Below are positions 8,638-16,215 of a stretch of DNA of 61,324 bases, piece after piece; the stretch's first letter is position 1; each line of letters opens with the position of its first letter. The notes beneath the pieces were generated by a model. That model had not been told where the DNA came from, did not search any database, and saw only the letters and a program-made list of their open reading frames with translations. The stretch lies in NCBI RefSeq assembly GCF_023336905.1, contig NZ_JAMBLS010000020.1, positions 1 to 61,324 of the forward strand, given 5' to 3'. Source of the DNA: Bacteroides sp. ET71 (lineage in GTDB: Bacteria > Bacteroidota > Bacteroidia > Bacteroidales > Bacteroidaceae). Position numbers and translations under genes: made by a program.

Positions 8638-9477
8638 ATGTCAAGAACAAATTTTGATACACTGTTGGAAGCAGGTTGCCACTTCGGCCATCTGAAGCGT
8701 AAATGGAACCCTGCAATGGCTCCCTATATTTTCATGGAGCGCAATGGTATCCACATTATCGACCTCAACAAAACCGTTGCCAAAATAGACGAAGCTGCTG
8801 AAGCTTTGAAACAAATCGCTAAATCAGGAAAGAAAATCCTGTTTGTTGCTACTAAAAAACAAGCCAAGCAAGTGGTGGCCGACAAAGCTGCCTCTGTGAA
8901 TATGCCTTATGTAATCGAGCGTTGGCCGGGCGGTATGTTGACAAACTTCCCTACTATCCGTAAGGCAGTGAAAAAGATGGCTACTATCGACAAACTGTCG
9001 AACGACGGTACGTATGCCAACCTCTCCAAACGTGAAATCCTGCAGATCTCCCGTCAGCGTGCCAAGTTGGAAAAGAACCTCGGTTCCATCGCCGACCTGA
9101 CTCGTCTGCCCTCTGCTTTGTTCGTAGTGGACGTAATGAAAGAAAACATTGCCGTGCGCGAGGCCAATCGTCTGGGCATCCCCGTATTCGGCATTGTTGA
9201 TACGAACTCTGACCCGACTAACGTGGATTTTGTAATCCCCGCCAATGATGATGCAACCAAGTCGGTAGAGGTTATCCTTGATGCTTGCTGCGCTGCCATG
9301 CAAGAAGGCCTGGAAGAACGCAAGGCTGAAAAAGTGGACATGGAAGCTGCCGGCGAAGGAGCAGTTGTCAACAAAGGCAAGAAACGTGTTGCCAAAGCCC
9401 GCCTCGACAAGTCGGACGAAGAAGCTATCAACGCTTCCAAGGCTGCTGCTTTCATTAAGGAGGAAGAAGAAGCTTAA
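8638..9477 (+). CDS. rpsB: 30S ribosomal protein S2
   Basis: S2 (uS2) binds late between the head and body of the 30S subunit and is needed for S1 to bind. The 279-residue protein starts MSRTNFDTLLEAGCHFGHLKRKWNP and has FVATKKQAKQVV, ERWPGGMLTNF and the second S2 signature around GIPVFGIVDTNSDP. The C-terminus is longer than in E. coli and is charged and alanine-rich, as usual in Bacteroidales. It is followed by tsf, the conserved rpsB-tsf order. Confidence 0.97.
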   Translation: MSRTNFDTLLEAGCHFGHLKRKWNPAMAPYIFMERNGIHIIDLNKTVAKIDEAAEALKQIAKSGKKILFVATKKQAKQVVADKAASVNMPYVIERWPGGMLTNFPTIRKAVKKMATIDKLSNDGTYANLSKREILQISRQRAKLEKNLGSIADLTRLPSALFVVDVMKENIAVREANRLGIPVFGIVDTNSDPTNVDFVIPANDDATKSVEVILDACCAAMQEGLEERKAEKVDMEAAGEGAVVNKGKKRVAKARLDKSDEEAINASKAAAFIKEEEEA

Positions 9478-9486
9478 AACATACGG

Positions 9487-9590
9487 AAGTAGTTAGCAGT
9501 CAGAGGTCAGTAGCCGGTGGAAAAATCGTGCACCATGCGCGTGAAAATTCTCCTTACTGCTTCTTCTTGCTGCTGACTACTTCTTATTTT
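9487..9590 (+). terminator. Hairpin with T-run between rpsB and tsf
   Basis: The 13-nt arms 9487-9499 and 9570-9582 pair with one G-U and enclose a long loop. A T-rich stretch follows (9583-9590). It may be an attenuator that tunes tsf against rpsB rather than a full stop, since no separate tsf promoter is evident in the 30 bp that follow. Confidence 0.45.
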
Positions 9591-9619
9591 TATTAACCCA
9601 TATAAAAAGAAAAAAGATT

Positions 9620-10612
9620 ATGGCTGTAACAATGGCTGATATAACCAAGCTCCGCAAAATGACGGGCGCTGGTATGATGGATTGTAAAAACGCCTTGACA
9701 CAGGCTGAAGGCGATTTCGACCAAGCTATAAAGATTATCCGTGAGAAAGGACAGGCTGTTGCCGCAAAACGTTCGGACCGTGACGCTGCCGAAGGTTGCG
9801 TGCTGGTGAAAGCCGTAGATGGCTTTGGCGCTATGATTGCCTTGAAGTGTGAAACAGACTTCGTGGCTCAGAATGCCGATTTCGTGAAACTGGCTCAGGA
9901 TATCTTGGATGCTGCTGTTGCCAACAAGTGCAAGACTTTGGATGAAGTAAAGGCTCTGAAACTGGGCGATATGACTGTGGCTGAGGCTGTAACTGACCGT
10001 AGCGGCATCACGGGTGAAAAGATGGAACTGGATGGATACCAGACGGTAGAAGGTCCTTCTATCTCTACTTATAACCACCAGAACAAGAACTTCCTTTGCA
10101 CGATGGTAGTTCTGAACAAAGTGGTTGACGAGAAAGTAGGCCATGAAGTAGCCATGCAGATTGCTGCCATGAACCCGATTGCAGTGAACGAAGCTGGTGT
10201 TCCCGAAGATGTGAAGAATAACGAGATGCAAGTGGCTGTTGAAAAGACAAAGGCTGAACAGATTCAGAAAGCTGTAGAGGCTGCTTTGAAGAAGGCTGGT
10301 TTCAACCTCTACATTGCTGAAAACGAAGAGCACCTGAACGAAGGCATCATGAAGGGCAATATCACGGAAGCTCAAGCTCAGGAAATCCGTGACTTGAAAG
10401 AGAAAGTTGCTGCAGAAAAAGCTGCAAACTTGCCTGCTCAGATGATTGAGAACATTGCCAAGGGGCGTATGGCTAAGTTCTATAAAGAGAACTGTCTGTT
10501 GAACCAAGAGTATATTCAGGACGCCAAGATGACCATTGCCGACTATCTGAAGTCGCAAGACAAGGAGCTGACGGTATTGGATTTCAAACGCTTTACGTTG
10601 CGTGCTGAATAA
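9620..10612 (+). CDS. tsf: Translation elongation factor Ts
   Basis: EF-Ts releases GDP from EF-Tu so that it can be reloaded with GTP. The 330-residue protein has the N-terminal UBA-like domain (MADITKLRKMTGAGMMDCKNAL) with the first EF-Ts signature. The second signature is probably FGAMIALKCETDFVAQNADF, which contains the core TDFVA motif. A family-typical dimerisation part follows with several FNLYIAENEEHL-like turns. It begins at MAVTMAD, as in other Bacteroides. It is the last gene of the ribosomal protein block and is closed by the terminator at 10637-10679. Confidence 0.96.
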   Translation: MAVTMADITKLRKMTGAGMMDCKNALTQAEGDFDQAIKIIREKGQAVAAKRSDRDAAEGCVLVKAVDGFGAMIALKCETDFVAQNADFVKLAQDILDAAVANKCKTLDEVKALKLGDMTVAEAVTDRSGITGEKMELDGYQTVEGPSISTYNHQNKNFLCTMVVLNKVVDEKVGHEVAMQIAAMNPIAVNEAGVPEDVKNNEMQVAVEKTKAEQIQKAVEAALKKAGFNLYIAENEEHLNEGIMKGNITEAQAQEIRDLKEKVAAEKAANLPAQMIENIAKGRMAKFYKENCLLNQEYIQDAKMTIADYLKSQDKELTVLDFKRFTLRAE

Positions 10613-10636
10613 TAGTTCTTTCAGGACTATATGAGA

Positions 10637-10679
10637 TAAGAGGAGGGTGTGTCCGTTGGATATATCCTCCTCTCTTTTT
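10637..10679 (+). terminator. Intrinsic terminator of tsf
   Basis: Arms 10639-10646 and 10666-10673 (AGAGGAGG/CCTCCTCT) are followed by CTTTTT. It separates tsf from the convergent SUI1-family gene. Confidence 0.75.
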
Positions 10680-10733
10680 GATATGGATTGGCCTGATTGC
10701 GGAGTTTGGGGTGTCGATTGGCCTGATTTTTTC

Positions 10734-11093
10734 TTATCCGGCAGTTTTCGTCTGAGTGTATCCGGCTTTCAAAAGCAGTTCGGCTACTTTTTGTTTGAAG
10801 TCGCCTTGCACGATAATTTCTCCGTCTTTGGCTGATCCCCCTACGCCACATTTGCTTTTCAACATTTTGCCTAATTCTTTCAGGTCATCGTCAGTACCTA
10901 CAAAGCCGGTGACAAGGGTCACCACTTTCCCGCCGCGGTTCTTGCGGTCCAGGCTGACGCGTAGACGTTGCTGGGAAGGGGGGAGGGTGCTTTCTTCCTG
11001 TTCTGTTTCTGTTTCATAGTGGAAGTTCGGGTTGGTAGAGTATACGATGTTAAGCCGTTCTTTCCAATCGTTATTCTTGTTGTCTTTTCTCAT
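10734..11093 (-). CDS. SUI1/YciH-family translation factor homologue
   Basis: This 119-residue protein has a SUI1 (eIF1-like) domain in its second half: RLRVSLDRKNRGGKVVTLVTGF, then LGKMLKSKCGVGGSAKDGEIIVQGDF, the conserved core that contacts the ribosomal P site in eIF1. Bacterial YciH proteins have been linked to initiation fidelity or stress inhibition of translation; the role in Bacteroidetes is not settled. The first 45 residues are charged and probably flexible. It is monocistronic and divergent from rex. Confidence 0.88.
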   Translation of the reverse strand: MRKDNKNNDWKERLNIVYSTNPNFHYETETEQEESTLPPSQQRLRVSLDRKNRGGKVVTLVTGFVGTDDDLKELGKMLKSKCGVGGSAKDGEIIVQGDFKQKVAELLLKAGYTQTKTAG

Positions 11094-11193
11094 ATCGGTA
11101 AGGGAGTAGTTGGTTATTCTTCATAGCATTTATGCTCCCCCGGCAGTTCATTGGGGGAGAGCTTACGCTATCACGCTCCAAAAATAGCATATT

Positions 11194-11225
11194 TTTGCCA
11201 GAGTAGGAAAAAAAGTGTACCTTTG
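11194..11225 (+). promoter_or_regulatory. Promoter of rex
   Basis: TTTG at 11194-11197, 20 bp, then TACCTTTG at 11218-11225. The start site near 11232 leaves a leader of about 30 nt before the rex ATG. Confidence 0.75.
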
Positions 11226-11260
11226 CTCTACCATATACTATATATTAAAGGAAAAAGACC

Positions 11261-11920
11261 ATGAACTGCCTCTCGCTTAAAAAAGCTACTCTTCATGTTC
11301 CCGAACCGACGTTACGTCGATTACCGTGGTATCTTTCCAATGCCAAGCTGTTGAGAAAGAAAGGGGAGCGCTTTGTCTCGTCTACACGGATAGCGGCAGA
11401 AATAAACATTGATGCTTCTCAGGTGGCAAAAGATTTGTCGTATGTGCACATTGTAGGCCGTACACGGGTGGGGTATGAAGTGGATTCATTGATTGCTGTG
11501 CTGGAGGACTTCCTGGGGTTTAGCCAGATGCACAAAGCTTTCTTGTTCGGGGCCGGTAGCTTGGGCGGAGCGTTGTTGTGCGATTCCGGATTGCAACATT
11601 TCGGGTTGGAGATAGTGGCGGCTTTCGACGTCAATCCTCAACGGATAGGGACAGCGCCAGGAGGCATCCCGGTTTTTCATACCTCTGAGTTTGAGCGGAA
11701 GATGAAGGAGTATGACGTGCGCATTGGTGTGCTGACTGTACCTATCGAGATTGCTCAGGAGGTGACAGACATGATGGTGCAAGGAGGCATACGGGCGGTA
11801 TGGAATTTTACTCCTTTCCGTATCCGTGTGCCCGAGCATATTGTGGTACAGAATACTTCTCTTTATGCCCATTTGGCATTGATGTTTAATCGGTTGAATC
11901 TTATTGGTGATAAGGAATGA
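11261..11920 (+). CDS. rex: Redox-sensing transcriptional repressor Rex
   Basis: Rex binds DNA when NAD+ is plentiful and lets go when NADH rises, so it controls fermentation and electron-transport genes. The 219-residue protein has an N-terminal winged helix (about 1-80, with VSSTRIAAEINIDASQVAKDL as its recognition region) and a Rossmann domain with GAGSLGGAL at 97-105. The C-terminal helix (NTSLYAHLALMFNRLN) would swap between subunits of the dimer. Its stop overlaps the start of the next gene by four bases (ATGA), a sign of translational coupling. Confidence 0.93.
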   Translation: MNCLSLKKATLHVPEPTLRRLPWYLSNAKLLRKKGERFVSSTRIAAEINIDASQVAKDLSYVHIVGRTRVGYEVDSLIAVLEDFLGFSQMHKAFLFGAGSLGGALLCDSGLQHFGLEIVAAFDVNPQRIGTAPGGIPVFHTSEFERKMKEYDVRIGVLTVPIEIAQEVTDMMVQGGIRAVWNFTPFRIRVPEHIVVQNTSLYAHLALMFNRLNLIGDKE

Positions 11921-12534
11921 AAATAATAGCGGTAGGCATGAATTATGCCCGGCATAATGTGGAGCTGGGACATGCCGGGAATGATACGGAGCCGGTCATC
12001 TTCTTGAAACCGGATTCTGCGTTGCTGAAAGACGGGAAACCGTTTTTTTTACCTGATTTTTCTTCTGATGTGCAATATGAAGCGGAGGTGGTGGTGCATG
12101 TTTGCCGTCTGGGCAAGTGTATAGCTCCGCGTTTTGCCCGTCGGTATTATGATGCTGTGACGGTGGGTATTGATTTCACTGCGCGTGATTGGCAGAACCG
12201 TTTTCGTGCCGGGGGATTGCCTTGGGAGTTGTCGAAGGGGTTTGACAATTCGGCCGTTATCGGCCGTTTCCTGCCGTTGGAGCAGTTGGGAGGAGATGTG
12301 CAGCGGTTGGACTTCCATCTGGACATAGACGGCCAGACGGTGCAGCAGGGATGGACGGGCGACATGTTGTTCCGTGTGGATGACATCATCGCTTACGTCA
12401 GCCGATTTATGACACTGAAGATGGGCGACTTGATTTTCACCGGGACGCCTGCGGGTGTAGGCCCTGTGGCTGTGGGGCAACGTTTGCAAGGCTATTTGGG
12501 CGTGGAGAATGTTTTGGACTTTTATGTAAGATAA
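11917..12534 (+). CDS. Fumarylacetoacetate hydrolase-family protein
   Basis: The 205-residue protein is a short FAH-fold enzyme. The metal ligands are the Glu pair in QYEAEVVV (about residues 55 and 57) and the Asp in VGIDFTARDWQ (about 87). The C-terminal MKMGDLIFTGTPAGVGPV is the family hallmark. Short FAH proteins act as acylpyruvate hydrolases or oxaloacetate decarboxylases/tautomerases; the substrate cannot be told from sequence. It overlaps rex by four bases and precedes ispF by 18 bp, so the three are probably one operon. Confidence 0.88.
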   Translation: MKIIAVGMNYARHNVELGHAGNDTEPVIFLKPDSALLKDGKPFFLPDFSSDVQYEAEVVVHVCRLGKCIAPRFARRYYDAVTVGIDFTARDWQNRFRAGGLPWELSKGFDNSAVIGRFLPLEQLGGDVQRLDFHLDIDGQTVQQGWTGDMLFRVDDIIAYVSRFMTLKMGDLIFTGTPAGVGPVAVGQRLQGYLGVENVLDFYVR

Positions 12535-12552
12535 TAATGTTATAAGGGCTTT

Positions 12553-13065
12553 ATGGCAAAGATTCGCGTGGGATTCGGGTATGATGTCCATCGTTTGGTG
12601 GAGGGGCGTGAACTGTGGTTGGGTGGCATCCGTCTGGAGCATGACAGGGGCTTGTTGGGACATTCGGATGCGGATGTCCTGATTCATGCTGTTTGCGATG
12701 CCCTGTTGGGGGCGGCGAACATGCGTGACATCGGTTATCACTTTCCGGATACGGCCGGGGAGTATGAGAACATTGATAGCAAGGTGTTGCTGCGGAAGAC
12801 GGTGGCTCTGCTGGCTTCGAAGGGGTATGCCGTGGGCAATGTGGATGTGACGGTCTGTGCCGAACGTCCGAAGTTGAATCCGCATATTCCGCGTATGAAG
12901 CAGGTGCTGGCTGCCGTGATGGGGGTGGATGAGGAGGATGTTTCTATCAAGGCTACTACGACGGAGCGGCTGGGCTTTACGGGGCGCGAGGAGGGCATCG
13001 CGGCTTATGCCGTGGTGTTGGTAGAGCGGGCGGCCTTGGCTTGTGAGGGCGGGAAGCCTTTGTAG
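12553..13065 (+). CDS. ispF: 2-C-methyl-D-erythritol 2,4-cyclodiphosphate synthase
   Basis: IspF closes the cyclodiphosphate ring in the non-mevalonate isoprenoid pathway. Zinc ligands Asp11 and His13 are in GYDVHR and His45 is in HSDADVLIHA. The CDP-binding part KATTTERLGFTGREEGI is intact. The family usually ends around VVLVERA; here about nine extra residues (LACEGGKPL) are read before the stop. That DNA belongs to a decayed AraC-family gene on the opposite strand (13041-13215), so the original stop or downstream sequence has been replaced. The core is complete and should be active. Confidence 0.94.
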   Translation: MAKIRVGFGYDVHRLVEGRELWLGGIRLEHDRGLLGHSDADVLIHAVCDALLGAANMRDIGYHFPDTAGEYENIDSKVLLRKTVALLASKGYAVGNVDVTVCAERPKLNPHIPRMKQVLAAVMGVDEEDVSIKATTTERLGFTGREEGIAAYAVVLVERAALACEGGKPL

Positions 13066-13215
13066 CGGCGGAAGGTGCGGCAGAAGTAGGCCACGTCGTT
13101 GAAGCCGCAGGCGTAGCATGTCTGAAGCTCTACGACCTGTCCGTGCGCGAGTAGCTCAAGCGGCACTGGCTGATGAAGACGAAAAGCGCTGCGCCTGCCC
13201 GGGCGTGACGTGTGT
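13041..13215 (-). pseudogene. Remnant of an AraC-family regulator (C-terminal HTH)
   Basis: Read on the minus strand, one frame gives CYACGFNDVAYFCRTFRRY followed by KGFPPSQ, a textbook second helix-turn-helix of an AraC-family protein (GFxDxxYFxRxFxxxxGxxPS). Just upstream the same frame gives ELLAHGQ. A second frame carries VTPGQAQRF, the expected start of the preceding helix, before a stop. The pieces lie in different frames with no start codon, so the gene is broken, and its end overlaps the 3' end of ispF. The origin is unknown; it may be the lost regulator of the nearby 3-keto-sugar cassette. Confidence 0.75.
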
Positions 13216-13230
13216 GTTTATGAACGATGG

Positions 13231-13257
13231 GAGGGAGGCCGCAGGGTCTCCCTCTTT
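13231..13257 (+). terminator. Likely terminator after ispF
   Basis: GAGGGAG (13231-13237) pairs with CTCCCTC (13248-13254) and is followed by TTT. It is short but well placed to end the rex-FAH-ispF transcript. Confidence 0.5.
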
Positions 13258-13316
13258 CCGTTTCGGCCCCTTGCCTCCGGGCGGTGCGATTTTTCCGGAA
13301 ATATGTGGCTCGGAGA

Positions 13317-13348
13317 TTTGGATTTCTCCGGTCGATTGCCTATATTTG
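13317..13348 (+). promoter_or_regulatory. Promoter of the HU-like gene
   Basis: TTTG at 13317-13320, 20 bp, then TATATTTG at 13341-13348. The start near 13355 gives an unusually long leader of about 230 nt before the ATG at 13584. That leader contains the 22-bp tandem repeat at 13496-13539 and otherwise no gene. Confidence 0.7.
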
Positions 13349-13495
13349 CCTCGTGACCTTCGGACAATCGTCCCATGGTCATGCCAAGCCGGAATGGCGG
13401 TGAACCCGGTAACTTCTTGTTCTTTTTTTCTGACAAATTCGGAAGATTCGGGGAGAAAATCCTTCTATTGACCGGAATACTACGTAATCCTTCTG

Positions 13496-13539
13496 GGAAT
13501 GGTACGGAACGATTCCCGGAATGGTACGGAACGATTCCC
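13496..13539. repeat. Two exact tandem copies of a 22-bp repeat in the HU-like leader
   Basis: The 22-bp unit beginning GGAATGGTACGG is present twice without change (13496-13517 and 13518-13539). Each unit starts GGAAT and ends ATTCCC, so it can fold on itself. It lies within the predicted 5' leader of the HU-like gene. Confidence 0.85.
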
Positions 13540-13583
13540 CACCCCCTTCTGTAAGGTGTCAGGAGACGGCTAAACTTATAACT

Positions 13584-14054
13584 ATGCCCTACTATAAGAA
13601 AAAGAAGAAAAAAATTAACGGAAAGTGGTATCCACAATCCGTTACCGTGGGCGATCCTGTGACGACTGACGAGATTGCCCAGTTGCTCGCCGATTTCTCG
13701 TCGGCCAGCGTAGGCGATACGTACAACGTCCTGAAGAACCTGGCTCGGGCCATGAGCATCTACATGAGCAATGGCCGCTCGGTCAAGTTGGATGGCGTTG
13801 GCACGTTCTACTATACGCTGACAGCCGCCGGCCAGGGTGTCGATACCCCCGAGGAGGTGAATGCCAACCAGATCGTAGGCGTGCGCGTGCGTTTCTTGCC
13901 GGAATATTCGCGTGCGTCCGACCATACGGCCACGCGAGCCTTAGTGCCCGACAAACTGAAATGGGAAGAGTGGGGCGGCGAGGCGACCGGTTCCACCACC
14001 CCCGGCACCGGCGGCGAGGACGGCGACGACAGCGGCCAAGGCACCTTCGGCTGA
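13584..14054 (+). CDS. HU-like DNA-binding protein (HU/histone-like family)
   Basis: The start is MPYYKKKKKKINGKWYPQ at 13584; the 21 upstream in-frame residues do not fit the family. This Bacteroidetes subfamily of HU-like proteins has a central HU fold: TTDEIAQLLADFSSASVGDTY forms the dimer helices and MSIYMSNGRSVKLDGVGTFYYTL the base of the DNA-binding arms. The tail is Gly, Thr and Asp-rich and low in complexity. Such proteins bend DNA; some belong to mobile or surface-variation loci, but here the gene stands alone with a long leader. It is 156 residues long. Confidence 0.85.
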   Translation: MPYYKKKKKKINGKWYPQSVTVGDPVTTDEIAQLLADFSSASVGDTYNVLKNLARAMSIYMSNGRSVKLDGVGTFYYTLTAAGQGVDTPEEVNANQIVGVRVRFLPEYSRASDHTATRALVPDKLKWEEWGGEATGSTTPGTGGEDGDDSGQGTFG

Positions 14055-14073
14055 CCATAGCCGCATGAACAAG

Positions 14074-14125
14074 GAGAGGAGGATATGCTAATCCCCACCG
14101 CGGGGGGCATATCCTCCTCTCTTTT
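14074..14125. terminator. Strong intrinsic terminator
   Basis: A perfect 15-bp stem (14074-14088 with 14107-14121) encloses a further CCCC..GGGG pairing and leads into CTTTT. It sits between the HU-like gene and the convergent isomerase-like gene. Its outer arms resemble those of the tsf terminator. Confidence 0.85.
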
Positions 14126-14147
14126 CGTTCCAGCCTCCGGCTGCGTG

Positions 14148-15053
14148 TCACTTGCCGTACGACGCCGGTACGAACGGAGCTTCCAGCAAGTAGTCCAAAC
14201 TCTGCTCGACGCTCTCGATGACAGGCATCGAATAGCGTTCCACTTCCACCACGATGCCCTCCACGCCGGCCGTCTGCGCGTTGCGGAAGATGGCGTCGAA
14301 GCCCACCATGCCGCTCTGCCCGATTTCCATCTCATCCTTGATGTGCAGCAGGCGGAAGCGGCCGGGATACTTCTTGAAATATTCCACCGGGGCAGCCTGT
14401 CCGCGCACCACCCAATAGACGTCCATCTCGAAGAATACCAGCGACGGGTCGGTGTGTTGCAACATGTAGTCGTACATCACTTCCTTGTCCTCTATCTTCT
14501 GGAATTCGTGCGCATGGTTGTGATAGCCGAACTTCATCCCCGCAGCCTGGCAGCGGCGGCCTATCTCGTTGAAATAATCGCAATACGTCTGCATGTCTTT
14601 CAGCGTCTTGGGCACGTCCATCCACGGCATGACAATGTATTTCATGCCTGCGGCTTTGTGGGCGGCAATGGTCTGGTCCCACCATTTCAGCGACTCTTCG
14701 CAGTTGCCGCTGGCCAGCTCCTCGTCGCTCAGCGTGCGTCCCACGTGCGACGACAGCACCTCCATGCCATATTTCTCTATCAACGCCTTGAACTCTTCCG
14801 GCGTCCGTCCGTACAACTTCCCGTCGCCATAGTTGGCAGCCTCCACGCTCGTGTAGCCCATGGCAGCCAGTTGTTTCACTACCGGCTCCAAACTGTCGGG
14901 TTGCGACAACAAGTCGCGTACTGAGTAAAGCTGTACGCATATCTCCTTCTTCTCCTTCGGCGCATCGGTGGCAGCCGCCTGCGTCGTACATGCCGTCTGC
15001 ACCATGCCCATGCATGCTGCGGCGGCCATTATCATCATTTGTTTTATCTTCAT
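14148..15053 (-). CDS. Sugar phosphate isomerase/epimerase-like lipoprotein
   Basis: The protein is a secreted xylose isomerase-like TIM barrel. The start at 15053 (MKIKQMMIMAAAACMGMVQTAC) gives a lipobox (Gln-Thr-Ala-Cys), and an upstream in-frame ATG at 15125 is rejected. Family motifs: CVQLYSVRDLL at the first strand, YGMEVLSSHVGR, MKFGYHNHAHEFQK and EMDVYWVVRGQ carry the usual metal ligands (Glu, Asp and His), and GVEGIVVEVERY supplies the last. It is last in the four-gene cassette at 14148-18834. In B. thetaiotaomicron the equivalent gene (BT2156 by my recollection) works with DUF1080 and oxidoreductase partners on 3-keto sugars, probably as lyase or hydratase. Confidence 0.85.
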   Translation of the reverse strand: MKIKQMMIMAAAACMGMVQTACTTQAAATDAPKEKKEICVQLYSVRDLLSQPDSLEPVVKQLAAMGYTSVEAANYGDGKLYGRTPEEFKALIEKYGMEVLSSHVGRTLSDEELASGNCEESLKWWDQTIAAHKAAGMKYIVMPWMDVPKTLKDMQTYCDYFNEIGRRCQAAGMKFGYHNHAHEFQKIEDKEVMYDYMLQHTDPSLVFFEMDVYWVVRGQAAPVEYFKKYPGRFRLLHIKDEMEIGQSGMVGFDAIFRNAQTAGVEGIVVEVERYSMPVIESVEQSLDYLLEAPFVPASYGK

Positions 15054-15170
15054 AGTCTTCTGTCTGTTTATTAAGTTGTTTGTCAATAAATGATAACCTA
15101 TCGGACTGAAAGAACGTGGGGACAAGCTAACTGCCTATCTTGTCCGCTTGCCCCCACACTTTGTCTTTCT

Positions 15171-15231
15171 GTTAACTCGTTTCCTCGTCAACTCGTCTCC
15201 TTGTCAACTCGTCCACTCGTTAACTTGTCTC
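15171..15231. repeat. Copy of the dispersed GTTAACTTGT-type repeat
   Basis: Four to five degenerate copies of (T)CAACTCGTC/GTTAACTCGT in a row lie inside the cassette, between the DUF1080 and isomerase-like genes. Related repeats are at 8451-8510 and 51010-51150. Confidence 0.65.
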
Positions 15232-15237
15232 TTTCTA

Positions 15238-16107
15238 TTAGTCCAGAATCTTCACACGGATATTACGATACCATACATCGTCGCCATGGTCTTGCAGGCC
15301 GATGTAACCCTCGTGGTTCTCGCCGCCGCAGTTGTTCAGCAGTTCGAAAGCCAGCGGCCATGCCGTCTCGCTGAACTTGCTGGCCTGCAGCATCTCTGTC
15401 CATTTCGGAGTCCACAAGTGATATTCCAATACGTTTTGGTCATTTTGTCCGTGTACCACAGTGCCTTTGTACACCATGATTTTAGCCTTGTTCCATTCGC
15501 CGAAAGGTTTTGCGTTCTGCGGAACAGCGGGAATCATGTCATACAGCGAAGCCGACTGGCGGTTGTTGTCCTTGCCCAGCTTGGCATCCGGGTGATTCGC
15601 ATTGTCCAACACCTGGTATTCGGGAGCCGAGATGTAGATAGGTTCTACTACTGTGTTGCCGTCTTTGTCCTTCGTCGTTACTTCTTGTGCCAGGTAGAGG
15701 ATACCCGAGTTACCGCCTTTGGAAATCTTCCATTCCAGTTCCAGTTCGAAGTTCTTAAACTTGTGTGAGAAAATCAGGTCGCCACCGTCGCCGGCCTGAG
15801 CCTCGCCACCGCCGCTGCCGTTGAACTTGATGCAGCCGTCTTCTACTACCCAGCGTCCGGGCACGGTGTCGCGTCCATAACCACGCCATCCCTTCATGGT
15901 CTTGCCGTCGAAGATGGTGATGTAGCCGTCAGCGTCTTTCTGGAACTCGTCCAGATTGGCCTGAGGTTTGTCCATTAAGGCATATTCCGGTGCTGCGGGA
16001 GCTTTCGTTTGCGCTTCTGCTTCCGTGTTTTGTGCTTTTTTACCGCCGCATGCTGCCAATGAGAAGGCCAGTGCAGCGCATCCTAATGAATAAAGAACTT
16101 GTTTCAT
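15238..16107 (-). CDS. DUF1080 (3-keto-disaccharide hydrolase) lipoprotein
   Basis: The start at 16107 (MKQVLYSLGCAALAFSLAAC) gives a lipobox Leu-Ala-Ala-Cys. The rest is a DUF1080 jelly-roll domain, now named 3-keto-disaccharide hydrolase: ITIFDGKTMKGWRGYG near the start, NFELELEWKISKGGNSGILY in the middle, and GYIGLQDHGDDVWYRNIRVK at the end. Family enzymes cleave glycosides whose C3 hydroxyl has been oxidised, by elimination or hydrolysis. It sits in the middle of the cassette, 108 bp after the Tat-exported oxidoreductase gene, as expected if that enzyme makes its substrate in the periplasm. Confidence 0.9.
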   Translation of the reverse strand: MKQVLYSLGCAALAFSLAACGGKKAQNTEAEAQTKAPAAPEYALMDKPQANLDEFQKDADGYITIFDGKTMKGWRGYGRDTVPGRWVVEDGCIKFNGSGGGEAQAGDGGDLIFSHKFKNFELELEWKISKGGNSGILYLAQEVTTKDKDGNTVVEPIYISAPEYQVLDNANHPDAKLGKDNNRQSASLYDMIPAVPQNAKPFGEWNKAKIMVYKGTVVHGQNDQNVLEYHLWTPKWTEMLQASKFSETAWPLAFELLNNCGGENHEGYIGLQDHGDDVWYRNIRVKILD

Positions 16108-16155
16108 ACGATTGATTTTTGTTATGTATAAATTTGGTTGTCTGCTGTATGTTTT

Positions 16156-16190
16156 GTCTCGGCGAAACATTGTCTGTATTTCGCCGAGAC
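16156..16190. repeat. Perfect 12-bp inverted repeat inside the 3-keto cassette
   Basis: GTCTCGGCGAAA (16156-16167) pairs with TTTCGCCGAGAC (16179-16190) across an 11-base loop. It lies in the 108-bp gap between two genes of one operon and has no T-run on the minus strand, so it is more likely an mRNA-stability or processing hairpin than a terminator. Confidence 0.65.
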
Positions 16191-16215
16191 GTATTTGTGC
16201 TTTTTTATCAGCCTT

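Noticed and set aside
12049-13119. 356-codon minus-strand frame across ispF and the FAH gene
   Set aside because: It is antisense to two well-supported genes and in a different frame from the AraC remnant.
13118-13471. 117-codon plus-strand frame after ispF
   Set aside because: It crosses the AraC remnant, a terminator and the HU-like promoter; composition is not protein-like.
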